Assembly (NCBI GenBank): GCA_036320915.1
Contig: JAXBDG010000027.1
Span: forward strand, 55,935 to 119,934
Length of the DNA stretch: 64,000 nucleotides
Direction of reading: 5' to 3'
Origin: Linnemannia elongata
Lineage: Eukaryota; Mortierellomycota; Mortierellomycetes; Mortierellales; Mortierellaceae
Positions 36,831 through 47,069 of the stretch are shown piece by piece. Numbering within the stretch: position 1 is the stretch's first letter; each line of letters starts with the position of its first letter. Made by a program: the position numbers and the translations under genes. The notes beneath the pieces were generated by a model. That model ran no database searches, was not told the DNA's origin, and saw only the letters and a program-made list of their open reading frames with translations.

Positions 36831-37599
36831 CAATTGATCAATAAGCATTAAGAAACCAGATGAATTTGATATCATATCCAGAACGGTTTAGAGTTTAACA
36901 GGGCGTCAAGAATGGGCATAAGGATGATAGAGATCTGCGGGGTGAATGCAAGGAAGGAGATAAATAAGGTACAGGAGGGCAGAGTATTTAAATGTGTGAG
37001 GCCAGGTCAAAAAAGAAAAAAGAACAAAGGAAGAACAAGGAATACAGCTAATGAGCAAAACGACTAACAGAAAAAAGTGTCATGGATATTATATCTTCTG
37101 CCACGATAAGTGTCGGGAATGAGGCGATGATGGAAGAGAAGGGAAAAGAAGAGAGGAATGGCGAGAGAGGAATGAAATGATGGTGAAAATGAGGAATGCA
37201 ACAAGGAGAATATTTTCCAGAGCCGTTAAGTAAGTGACATGAACGACAATATGGAGCGACACAATAACCAAACCTGAACTGCGGCCAAATTCTTATCTCG
37301 GTGTGGGATAATGAAAAGGAGAGAACAATTTGTGGCAGCAATGTGAGGAACATAATGAGTTGCTCATGAATAAAAGCAACATCGTGCCAAGTTGGTAGAA
37401 CATATGAGGCACTAATACAGCTCTTTTTTTTACTGTGACATCCATACAGCTATGCCCAGGACATTCCCCTACCTGTATCTTACCCGTTGTCCAACAAAGC
37501 CCGGGGTATTTACGCCACTTGCGGGAAAACATCACACCTCACAAAAGCAAGTCGCCAATATCCCTCCAACACAGTTCACAATATATCAGTTGCTTGGCG

Positions 37600-38460
37600 G
37601 CCATTCACACAGGATCTCATTTGCGGACCAAAATTTGACGAGAAAGAGATGCCCATAACTTCCAGCAATAACAGAGGGGCCACACTGCTACGCTTTGGTA
37701 TGGATAAAGTACGCTCATCCGGCTCAAAGACCAACCCAGTCTTCTCGATATGTTACAGCAAGGGACAAATCATCCTCCCTCACATCACGCCTTACGACAA
37801 AATTATGGATCTGTTGCGACGCAAAACATTCTGTCGCAAAATCAGAAATACAACTCAGCAATGGCGTTTGCCTCTACGATGCAGTCTGGACCAAACTCTT
37901 GCCAACACTAAGAAGGGCGCATTCACCTTTCGCACGAGCGGACAAATTATAGCACACTAGACGACAATGGCCTCCCACAACATATCATTAAACTAAATGT
38001 CGGTCAGCCAATCATCCTTTACGCAATTTTCAACGAGAAGAGGAATGTGCAATGGTACACAACTCAAGTATCAAAACTGGACGAATACATCTTAAAAGCA
38101 AAGATCGTTATAGTATCATTCAACTTCGTTCTCATCACACGAAAGCCACTCTCCTCAAAAGACGACGGCACCACACTAATTAAATTCACACGCTTGCAAC
38201 TTCTAATCCCCGACCTGCTTTCGCACTTACCATCAACAAGGCGCAATGAAAATCAATAACAACAACAGGTGTCTATCTACACCAAGCTGGGTTTTCATAT
38301 GGGCAACTTTATGTTGCACTATCATGTTCAGACCTTGACAACAAATCCTTAGCCTTAACGCTCTAACAATTCTTCGACCTTCAAACACGCCAACAACACC
38401 CTTTACGACAGCCAAAGGAAATTACACCAGAAACATAGTTTTCAAGGTAGCACTTTAACC
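37600..38460 (+). pseudogene. Helitron relic: Rep N-terminal part joined to helicase C-terminus
   Basis: Frames around 37690-37950 carry the start of a Helitron protein (KTNPVFSICYSKGQIILP, then FCRKIRNTTQQW, then FTFRTSGQII). Directly after it, from about 37960, comes the C-terminal end of a PIF1-like helicase: LPQHIIKLNVGQPIILY, VSKLDEYILKAKIV, RKPLSSKDDGT, and finally the motif GFSYGQLYVALS near 38300. The middle of the protein is deleted, and stops and frame changes are frequent. It is most likely an internally deleted, dead Helitron copy. Confidence 0.75.
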
Positions 38461-39687
38461 AGCACCCACTCAATCGAACGATCATACAGCAAACCGTTCA
38501 TTGTTTACTTTGTACAGTACACTTCCAAGAATAAATGGACACAATAATGCAACCCCCAGGAAGAGAACAATTCAAGTGGCAACGCCCTAGTAAAAATAAG
38601 GCAAAGGATCATTACAAAACTCACCAAGCAAAAATCACCATCCTGGACATAAGGAACCGCTCCGAAATTAACGACTGTGAACTTGAGGCCAAAGGAATAA
38701 TCCATCTCGGTTCGCAGCTGACCTTGAGCCCACTGGCTGAGGAATACCTTGCTGGCATCGAGGACTTGACCAAAGATATCGTAGGTCGTATCGCTGACGC
38801 CTAAGCGTCTCATCGGTTTGGCGTCATTCGGATCATTCGACAAAATGGTGAAGAGATCGATTTCATCTTCAATCTTGTTCATGATCGCTTTGAACAGATC
38901 CGATAGGGAAGTCTTGCTGTTGTGCAGAAACATCTTGAGCACATCGTGGTTCTTTTCAACGCGCTGCGTGGAGCGCATCCCTGCGGTGAAAGAGGCTTGC
39001 ACCCATGGTCCTGCCCAGAAATGACGACGGTTGTAAAGCCTTGCAAGATGTACTCCAACTTCGCCAGATTCGAGAGTATCACGCTCCTGTACGGACAAGA
39101 TGGGGTCAGCAGCGATGTGGGAAGTGGCGACATTTACTGGAGTGGAAAGGTTGGGTGGAGTGGAGAGGCTGGGTAGAGTGTTGAGGTTGTTGTTGCTGTC
39201 GTTTTCGTCGACGATGGTAGTGGCGATGGTGGTGGTATCGATGCTAGGAGTAATAGTAGAGGTGATAGAGATGCCAAAGCCGTCTCCTCCAAAGTTTTGA
39301 AGGATGCGTGCCCAGATGCGTTCAAACTCGCCGGCTGTTAAGGCGCAACAGGCGGTTTTGAACATACTGAAAAATTGACTGTATCTGTCATTCAATCTAC
39401 AAGACAAATGCTTCCTCAGATTTTCCTGGATATGCCATATGCAGTTAATCACATGGACACCCTGAAACACCAAAGGAAGCGTTCTATCCATTGCCGCATC
39501 TTGATCAACCATCATAACCTTGGGCAGTAGTCCTTCGGTTGCGTCTTGAAGCTTGGAGAGAACCCATTTGTAGTCCTCTTTTGTCTCATGACGAGATAGA
39601 GCGGTCGCAACGAGTCGTGTCTTGAATTCGCAATCGACGACCACAAAGTTGTGCAGCGGGAGGCCAAGGCGATTGGTGCGGTAAGTA

Positions 39688-40856
39688 CAGTCAGACCTCT
39701 CCTATAGCATACGCTTTTGCCGCAAGGGTTGATATGCTATAGGAGAGGATATGCTACAAGGCTAAGCCGCAATCACATAGCCCTTAATAAAATTGAATAC
39801 GCCCCTTAACAACTTTCTAAATGAGGTGCGCGCGCACCACCTGCACGGAGATGACATCGCTCATTCTACCATGGACCACAACTACACAGGATTGACCCTC
39901 AACAATATCACCATATTGATGCTTCCGCCAAATATGACGTCAGAAATTCAACCCATGGATGCAGGGATTATTGCTGCTTTCAAATGTCATTATCGTCGTC
40001 GCCACTCCCAGGGGCGCTGTCAACAAAGCAGATCGAGGAGAACGCAACATCTACAAGGTCCATGTTTTGCAAGCGATGGCTTGGAGCAGACGAGCGTGGG
40101 CTTCTATTGAGTCGGCCAAGATCAGGAACTGCTTCAACCACACCAACTTGATGGGTCCCAGCAACGAGATCCCTTCAATCGACCAACATTTGCAGGAGGC
40201 CTTTGATGATATCGATCATAACCTAAGCCTACTTCCAAAGGACCTGCGGATTCCTCGAGAGGCGTTCATTGATCCAGTGGGCGAGAACGGGAGCATACAT
40301 ATCCAACTGAGCGACACTGAGTTGTTGGCCTTGCCCTGTTGACGGAACTGACAGGATGGATAAGGACAACGGAGAGGACGAGGGGCAAGAGGAGGAAGAG
40401 GAGGACGAGGAGCAAGATGATGAACCCCCATTGCCAAGCAGGGCAGAGATTCTTGCTGCCATCGATCTCACTATGCAGTACATCGATGGAGATCTTGGCC
40501 CGATTGAATACCCTGAAGAAGGAGACACCTTTGCAGTTACACTCAAGAAATTGAAGGGTTGGCGTGAAGCCCTGCACAAGAGCATCCTTTCGAGCATGAC
40601 TCAACCCGCCCTCCATTCGTTCTTTCGGCTCCAGTAGGATATAGGTCAACAGAGTTGGAATAAATATGCGAATACTCAATACACTACTCAATTGCTTATA
40701 GCATATTGCAACAAGGTCGACATGCTATAGGAGAGGTCGATAGCATACCCACATGGTATGCTATAAGCCCAGTCTAAATTTCATTTTTCAAAAAAAAAAT
40801 ATGCTATAGGGGAGGTTTATGCTATATGAGAGTATGCTATAGGGGAGGTTTGACTG
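39688..40856 (+). mobile_element. Nested pogo-like transposon (1169 bp) with TA target duplication
   Basis: The ends read CAGTCAGACCTCTCCTATAG at the left and the inverse, CTATAGGGGAGGTTTGACTG, at the right, flanked by TA at 39686-39687 and 40857-40858. Taking out the element and one TA rejoins the MULE transposase reading frame without loss, which fixes the borders. The inner flanks hold several more copies, in both orientations, of TATGCTATAGGRGAGG-like words. The coding part is only the C-terminal half of a DDE_1 (jerky/Tigger/pogo) transposase, so it cannot move on its own. Confidence 0.9.
39793..40637 (+). pseudogene. Truncated pogo/jerky-type DDE_1 transposase
   Basis: The frames read SLTN-like GLTLNNITILMLPPNMTSEIQPMDAG (LPPN.TS..QPMD.G is the classic DDE_1 signature before the last acidic residue), then IIAAFKCHYRRR, NIYKVHVLQAMAWSRRAW, IRNCFNHTNLMG, an acidic stretch, and the C-terminal ALHSFFRLQ. 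Frame changes occur near 40000 and at TGA 40340-40342. The N-terminal CENP-B-type DNA-binding part and first Asp motif are absent, consistent with internal deletion. Confidence 0.8.
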
Positions 40857-42258
40857 TATTGTCATGCACTAGCACATCACCATAGCGACGGAAAAGATCC
40901 CTCTGTCCTGGGGTCATCCAAAAGACCCGGACAAGCTGGTTCTTGTCATCAACATCGGTGGCAATATACCATCCCTTCTCCTGATTTGCTCTCATACATA
41001 AGGCGATTAGGAGCTGGACCGTCTGAGGGATCTGGATGGCATGGAGTAAAGTCCTAAACTCCTTAAGACGGTTGAGGACCTTTTTTTTTTTTTGTGTGTA
41101 GAGAAAAAATGTGTATGAGAAAATTGATTTGAGTCGAAATGTAAAGTTGTCACTCAAACCGTAACTGTCCACAACAATACCTGATATTTGCAGAACTTTG
41201 CATCCCGAAATTCGATACGCAAAATGTCCAGTGTTTGCTTGTAGGACAGTCGAATCTGGGCACATTTCCCAATAGAAGCGATCATAGGGGCCGTCAAGGG
41301 GTTGGTTCGGCCAAGATTAAAATCGAACTGGTGCTCACAGTGATCGAGGTTGAAGGAGGTGATGTGGTAATCAGGAGCGATGGACAGAGGGGAAGATATG
41401 CTGATCGCGAATGGGCAACCACAACGTGGACTCTCACGCTTGTTGTGCTGTCGATCCTCGTCAGCAACTTTCTTGGATGTATAGAACCCAAAGAAGCTGC
41501 AAACGTACTTGACTATTTAGTGGTGAGGAAAGAGGATAAGGAGGTAGAAAAATGAAAAAGACGATAAGGTTCGCGATTTCGATTTCTTGCTCAACTCTAT
41601 CTCACACTTGATATAACATGTACAAACCAATATTGCTTACCGGCATTGACAGTCGAGGTGCGAATTATAAGCTTGTGCCCCTTTTTGAGTGCCCAAGACC
41701 TCAAAAATACGTCCGCAGCCGACCTTGATCCAAGACAATAGTGAAAGGTGGGCACCCAGCCCACCAGCAGTTCACTAGCAACATCGCCAACCTTGACCGG
41801 AACATGAACCGACCCATCCTCTTCATATCTGCACTCGTCCTCGTCGATCTCATCCATGCTCTCATCCTCCCTCATACGCTCCCGAGCGGAAAATACAGGT
41901 GTTGAGGATGTGTTGTAAAGAACGGCACTGACAGCTGCTGCGTGATTGTAAGACGAAGTGATTTTTGTTTTGATTACTGGAAAGAGTGGTTGATGAGGCG
42001 TTGTTATTGAACGACGAATATAACTCTTCTTCCGTCTCAACGTCATACAGCTCGTCCTGGTCCTGGCCCTCGGCCTCGTCATCGTCTTCGTCATCGTCCT
42101 TGAACGTTTCCTGTTCATCCGAGTCAGCAAAAGCATTGTCCGACCAATGTTCACCCTAATAAAAAAGAATGATAGAGGAGAAAGTGGTAGAGGCATTGAA
42201 TACACAAATGCAATAGGGCAGGATGCCAAAATGTAATGAAAGCACCGTCTTGATTTTA

Positions 42259-44133
42259 TGTTACCTCCTTTTCGAGGTTGTTATGAGAGAACATGCTCTC
42301 GAATTTGTCGCCAAGTTCCTTAGCCTAAAAAAACCATGAAAAAAAAGTTAGCAAAATGGGCCACGTCACTTCATACTCTTCTGGGTTATTGTTTTGAGCG
42401 ACATTAAGGTACCTTTTGCTGCAAAGGGCTGGGAAGCGTAGTCAGCGGTGTTTTAGGGGGGGCGATGAAAGAGTCTAACGACTTATCACTGTTCTTTGAG
42501 CTGCTAGAGGTCGGGGAGAGATTCTACGTTGAGAAGCACGTTACATTTTTCAGAAATAAAAATAAAAAAGAGTGAGCCCAGGTGTTTTTTTTCTTGGTTT
42601 CTTGATTATTATCTTTTTTGTCGCGATTTTTTTTTTTCATTACCTTGAACTGAGGAACTGGTTGTTGCTCTGTGCCCGGAGAGGCCTCAAAGGAAGCAGA
42701 TGAGGGTTCGGCTTTGTTCTTGCTACAAATGGGAGTCTCGGCAAACGCGGCTTCCATAGCCGTCTTTTCCATTTTGAGTTGGCCATCCTTTGTATCAAGA
42801 GAAATCCTAGGCTACAAAAAATTCAAGGTCTATTAAACAAGAGTACACAAGCATTTTGATTTCGTTTACAACTACAAAAGGCACAGGCTAAATTCTCATT
42901 TGTGTACCTTGTCAAAGCCCATCAATCGAGCCAAATACTTGGCACGGTGTTTAACGTTATCTTTTTCAGTCCAGATGGTTATAGACTCCTGACCTGTGAT
43001 ATCGTTCTCAATCATATGTGCGGCAATTACGCCACACGAGCTGCCGTCCGACTGCCGAGGTTGGTGTAAGCGTTGAATATTCGTTCTAGTCCATTTTTTG
43101 ACTTAAGGCTGGATATCCCCAAACTAACCCAGGCCTTGAGGACATGGACGGCGGTGGAGTATCCGTTGTCCGAATAACGCATTCCGTCTCCAACATAAAC
43201 TGCGCACGAAACCATATCCAACTTGATCACTCCCCAGTGGCGGCCTAGGTAGACTATGGAATAGACGGCGTCATAGCTTCCGTTTCTAAGACCATCGACA
43301 TTCCAGTTGTGAAAGGTTTTGTTGCCTAAGTTAGGGTGCTCCCGCATCCAATCAGACAGCCTACAAGGCGAAATAAACAGGTTGGTGTTGCTGTTGTACA
43401 ATCCGTATCGGACCTCAAAATCGCACATGATTGCATCCAGAATGGTTGAGGTCATCCACTCTTGGCCGGCGAGAGGGAGAAGGGAAGCGAGGGAAACCGA
43501 CTCCGGACCAAGAGAAAACAGCGCGTCATCAATGCGAATAATCTTCATCTGTTGCTGGTACCACTCAAAAAATGATGGGTTCAACGCAGCAACAGAGTTC
43601 CTCATCCAACGGCGCGCTCGGTGAAGATGCTCAATAAGGCAGCCAGACTGGACAACCTCCTTCAAGAAGACAAAGTCTATTTCTTCGGAGACGCGGAAGG
43701 GGACAAAGGTCGATCCAATGTTAATCCAGAGGCCGAGGTTGTTGTTGTTGTCCTTGAACTTGTTATAGGTCGCGGTATAGGACTGGAGATTGGGAATGGT
43801 CCTCAAAGCTGCAAGGCTCTCTTGGTTAAGGACTGTTGCCGGCAAAGTAGTGCAATGCGGTAGCTCACCCGTGTTACGGGTCGAGGAAAACTGAGGGAAA
43901 TCGTTCACTTCTAGGAGCTGGGCACAAGGAACACGGTTTCGCCAGATCTTTCCATAAATCCAAGCCGCATCAGACTGCAACCGCGGCAAGGCGTCAACGT
44001 CGATTGGGGTCGAAGCGGTGTTGATAATCGAGGGCATGCTTTTGGTAATGAAAGATGCAAGGGTAGGGATATCAGACGATTGCCATGTACAATTAGTTTC
44101 AAACGTGAAGTACCAAAAACTGCAGAGAATCAT
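42259..44133 (-). CDS. Ulp1-type cysteine protease region, probably the N-terminal part of the MULE gene
   Basis: A C48 (Ulp1/SENP-like) protease domain: LAGQEWMTSTILDAIMCDFE, the catalytic His in RHWGVIKLD, the Asp in GDGMRYSDN, and the Cys in QSDGSSCGVIAAHMIE (about 43.06-43.0 kb). The last block is in a different frame. The change maps to a T6 run (+ strand) at 43094-43099, so either a 1-nt indel or a nearby intron is involved. Downstream exons 43.06-42.908, then to about 42.65, 42.53-42.42 and 42.33-42.26 kb all join in phase 0. They lead into the acidic linker that precedes the FAR1 domain, so protease and transposase may be one polyprotein. Ulp1-like proteases cleave SUMO/ubiquitin-like linkages and occur in several Mutator-like elements. 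The true 5' end is uncertain. Confidence 0.7.
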
Positions 44134-45197
44134 TACATGAATGGTGGGAGTGGTAGCACTAATGGTAGGATTAGCAGTGGTGTTGGTATAGTGGTGGTGT
44201 TGTTATGGTTGTAAGAATTTACAAATGAGGAATTTTACTTATGAATCATTGTTTTTATAGTCTACCCAATGATATCCAAAATTTGGCGTTTTAGAGGCAA
44301 GCGGGCTTACACCTCTATTATTCTTCACAGATTGCAATGTGAGAAACACCATTGTCGTGCTAAGGTTGTATTCATTTGAGGTAGGTATAATAGCAACTCG
44401 CACTTGATTCATTTTTTTAAAATAAGCAAACAAACATAATCCTTCATTGACTAGGCGAAGCTCCTTTTTACGGCAAGGGTGACTCCGAATATGACCCTTG
44501 TCCTAAGTAACTCTAGGCCTGAAAAAGTCAATCTGGCTTTAGTTTATCCAAAAAAATCTTCGGAAGGATTGTGCGCTTGGGCATTTAGTAAAATCTTGAT
44601 CAGTAATTAGCAATCGATTTTTCCACGAGCGTTGACTTACCATGCAGTTGCATTTTTTTAAATAGCTTGCATTGTACCGGTATAGGAACAAAAAGGCCAA
44701 TACCCAGGAACCAACAGGATGTACCTCTTACTTACCAGAATTGGATTGAATATGAGGGTTTGATTACCTAAGTACATCGACCATTACACTTGCGCTAACG
44801 CAAGCACTTTAAGCAATAGGAACAGTAAAAACCCAGAAAGTGTTGTTTAAGGATATACTTAACACTTGACAAGACGAAGAATAACGCTGCCCTGAATGTC
44901 TATGCTTTTCAGGACTGTATAAAGAGACCAATGTTCATTCCATGTAGATACCATCAACTTTTTTTTCTTCTGGTCCTTCACTTTTTAAACAAAAAATATG
45001 GCCAACATCCTCCCCACCTGCACATACTACCACTGCGCTATGAAGTGGCCAGCGCGACCTCATTCTCCTCTCATCATTGAAAAAAAAATGCTTCATTTTC
45101 ACGACTATCACACCCCCTACTCACTGTCTCTCAAAAACAACCACCCCACCGCGCAATCTCCACGTACTGAGATATTTGTCGCAAGGCTAGCAAATCA
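44134..45197. other. Divergent spacer between the Ulp1-MULE unit and the right cargo gene
   Basis: AT-rich, with TATAAA at about 44918-44923 pointing toward the + strand cargo gene. No coding segment is recognised. Confidence 0.4.
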
Positions 45198-45782
45198 ATG
45201 GAGTTTGTTTGCTATTGTGGTGCCTCCAGCCCAGGTCGATCAGTCCTTCAGCTTCATCGCTCGTCTTGTGTAATGCCAGCCCCTGATATGACTATCCTCT
45301 CGCTCTTGCCTGCGGAGGTCGTTGAATTAGACGCGTTTTTGGACGAAGGACTGGTCGACACCAAGCCAAAAGCACACCCCTCTGATCACTTTGGTCTGTC
45401 GCTGGGGGATGTTGATATTGGTAGCCTACGTCGATGCGATGAAACATCCCCCCTGTCTCCTGGATACATGGACGATACTTCCGAGGAGTTGTCCGGAGAC
45501 GACACCGATGTTACTTTGCCTCCAATTCAATCACCAAGCCTATCGTTCGAAAAGCCTTTTCAGCTTGCGGGTCAAGAACTCGACCATCCCTTCTTCACCT
45601 TTACGACATGCGTGGATCGAATACCAATGAGGTTCGCAATTCCTCTCCAAGATTCGTCAAGAGGCGCCGATCGGAAAGAACAAACAATAGAAAACGTCGT
45701 ATCCCTCAAGGAACCCGCTCGAAGAACAGTAGACCTTGTTTTATGGATCCCACTAGTTACATTGCAAGGCAAGACTTGTTGA
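45198..45782 (+). CDS. Cargo gene: putative small zinc-finger protein
   Basis: 194-aa open frame starting MEFVCYCGASSPGRSVLQLH, in which CYCG...LQLHRSSC resembles a short C2HC finger of the type found in transposon-encoded proteins. The middle is acidic and Ser/Pro-rich (DDTSEELSGDDTDVTLPP). The call is tentative. From about 45608 a second frame, with a strong basic patch (KRRRSERTNNRKRR, NLS-like) and stop at 45806-45808, looks at least as coding-like as the first, so a small intron or a frameshift near 45.55-45.62 kb is possible. It lies 0.5 kb inside the right inverted repeat and has a TATA-like box about 275 nt upstream. Confidence 0.5.
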   Translation: MEFVCYCGASSPGRSVLQLHRSSCVMPAPDMTILSLLPAEVVELDAFLDEGLVDTKPKAHPSDHFGLSLGDVDIGSLRRCDETSPLSPGYMDDTSEELSGDDTDVTLPPIQSPSLSFEKPFQLAGQELDHPFFTFTTCVDRIPMRFAIPLQDSSRGADRKEQTIENVVSLKEPARRTVDLVLWIPLVTLQGKTC

Positions 45783-46295
45783 ATGTGAAGAGACCAAAAC
45801 ATCAGTGAAATGAGCAAGTTTGCATGAATAAACTGCAGGTGTTTTTTATTTGTACTACATCACTATCAATTATGAAAACAATAGGGGAGGTATGTGCATG
45901 AGCAAAAGTGTCTTTTGTCGGTGTCAATCTACTAGATGAATCGACGGTGTTGTAAAATTGCAGCTGCCTTAAACGCCATATGCTTGCGCCGCATGTAGGT
46001 TTGAATTCTGATAGGGCTCAAAGAATGTGAAGGATGCAGAGTCAGAATAAAGAATATGTCCGATAGAAAATGGAATAGAATGAGAAAAATGGCCACGGCT
46101 ATTTTTTAAAACAGAAGGTAGAATCAATGGGAGATACATGTAAATATGCACACGATATCGTGTTCCAAGTCTATGTCACATTCCTCCTCTTTGTCTCGCC
46201 CTTTGTCTCGCCTCTGTCTCGCCTTCTCACACACATACACGCGCACACACTTCCATCTCCTTTTTCACGGAGAGCCGCGCTCGAGCATGTCACGT
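45783..46295. other. Inner edge of the right inverted repeat
   Basis: No gene is seen. From about 46200 a partial extra copy of the inner TIR block (CTTTGTCTCGCC repeats, CACACA tract, CCATCTCCTTTTTCACGG) begins, without a partner in the left arm. Confidence 0.5.
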
Positions 46296-46983
46296 AAGTG
46301 ACTATGAGTAAATAGATGGCAGTATCAATTGGGTATTACTCATATCGGCCGGGCAGTCGCTTCGCCAGTATCAAAGAAATAAAAAAAGTGGCAAGCAAGG
46401 GAATAAAGGGAAGAGGATGTGGTCAAGAAAGAGGAAGGAAAATCAATGAAAGGCCCGTGCAAACATGTGCACCCTTTCTCTTTCGAGTCCCTCAGTCATG
46501 CTTGTCCTCTCTGCCTCGCCCTCTCTCTCACACACACACGCACACACGCACACACCTCCATCTCCTTTTTCACGGAGCCGCGAACGAGCGTGTTACGTAA
46601 GTGATTGTGGGTAAATAGATGGCTATACTAATTGGGTATTATTCATATCGGTCAAGCATTCGCTTCGCCAGAATCCAAGAAAAAAAAAGAGGCAAGCGAG
46701 GGAATAAAGGGAAGAGGATGTGGTCAAAAAAAGAGGAAGGAAAATCAATGAAAGGCCCGTGCAAACATGTGCAGCTGTTGTGGTACGGGTTTATTTTTAT
46801 TTATCCGTTTTTTTAACGAAGAAACGCTCAACCGATCAAGCCACACGAGCCGATACTGCTTATTATCTGCTCTGTGATGCAAAATAAAGAAAACGCACTC
46901 TTTCTTCTCGTTAATTCTACCCATACTTCTCACACTCTTTTCATTTTCGAGTCCCTCAGTCATTCTTGTACTCTCTGTCTCTT

Positions 46984-47069
<86 letters not shown>

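Larger units (their letters stand above)
33253..38624 (-). other. 5.4-kb intron of the MULE gene filled with transposon relics
   Basis: Donor TTG|GTGAGT at 38624 and acceptor CTCCAG at 33253 join two exons in phase 0, and the predicted protein goes from the end of the MULE catalytic region to the pre-SWIM segment. The size is far above the 60-160 nt usual here. Inside are a Helitron relic (37.6-38.46 kb), a Tc1-type transposase relic (about 36.05-36.83 kb), pyrimidine-rich low-complexity DNA (33.43-33.78 kb) and AT-rich sequence with a T19 run near 34570. No intact gene was seen in it. Confidence 0.65.
32137..42258 (-). pseudogene. MULE transposase gene (FAR1 - MULE - SWIM), interrupted by a nested transposon
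   Basis: Exons on the minus strand: acidic linker from 42158, frame change near 41.94-41.98 kb, to 41641; 41512-41181; 41079-40859; then, after the nested element at 39688-40856, 39685-38625; and finally 33252-32137 after a 5.4-kb intron (GTGAG...CCAG, phase 0). The FAR1-type zinc-binding domain spans 41.72-41.24 kb (DVFLRSWALKKGHKLIIRTS, CSFFGFYTSKK, SPRCGCPF, HCEHQF). The MULE catalytic core includes DVLVHDN before the insertion and VVDCEFKTRLVATALSRHE, MVDQDAAM and CIWHIQENLRKH after it. The last exon holds a SWIM zinc finger (CTCALQQNKGIVCRH) and a basic, Ala/Lys/Thr-repeat tail. The MULE enzyme would mobilise the surrounding element, but this copy is interrupted. Confidence 0.8.
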
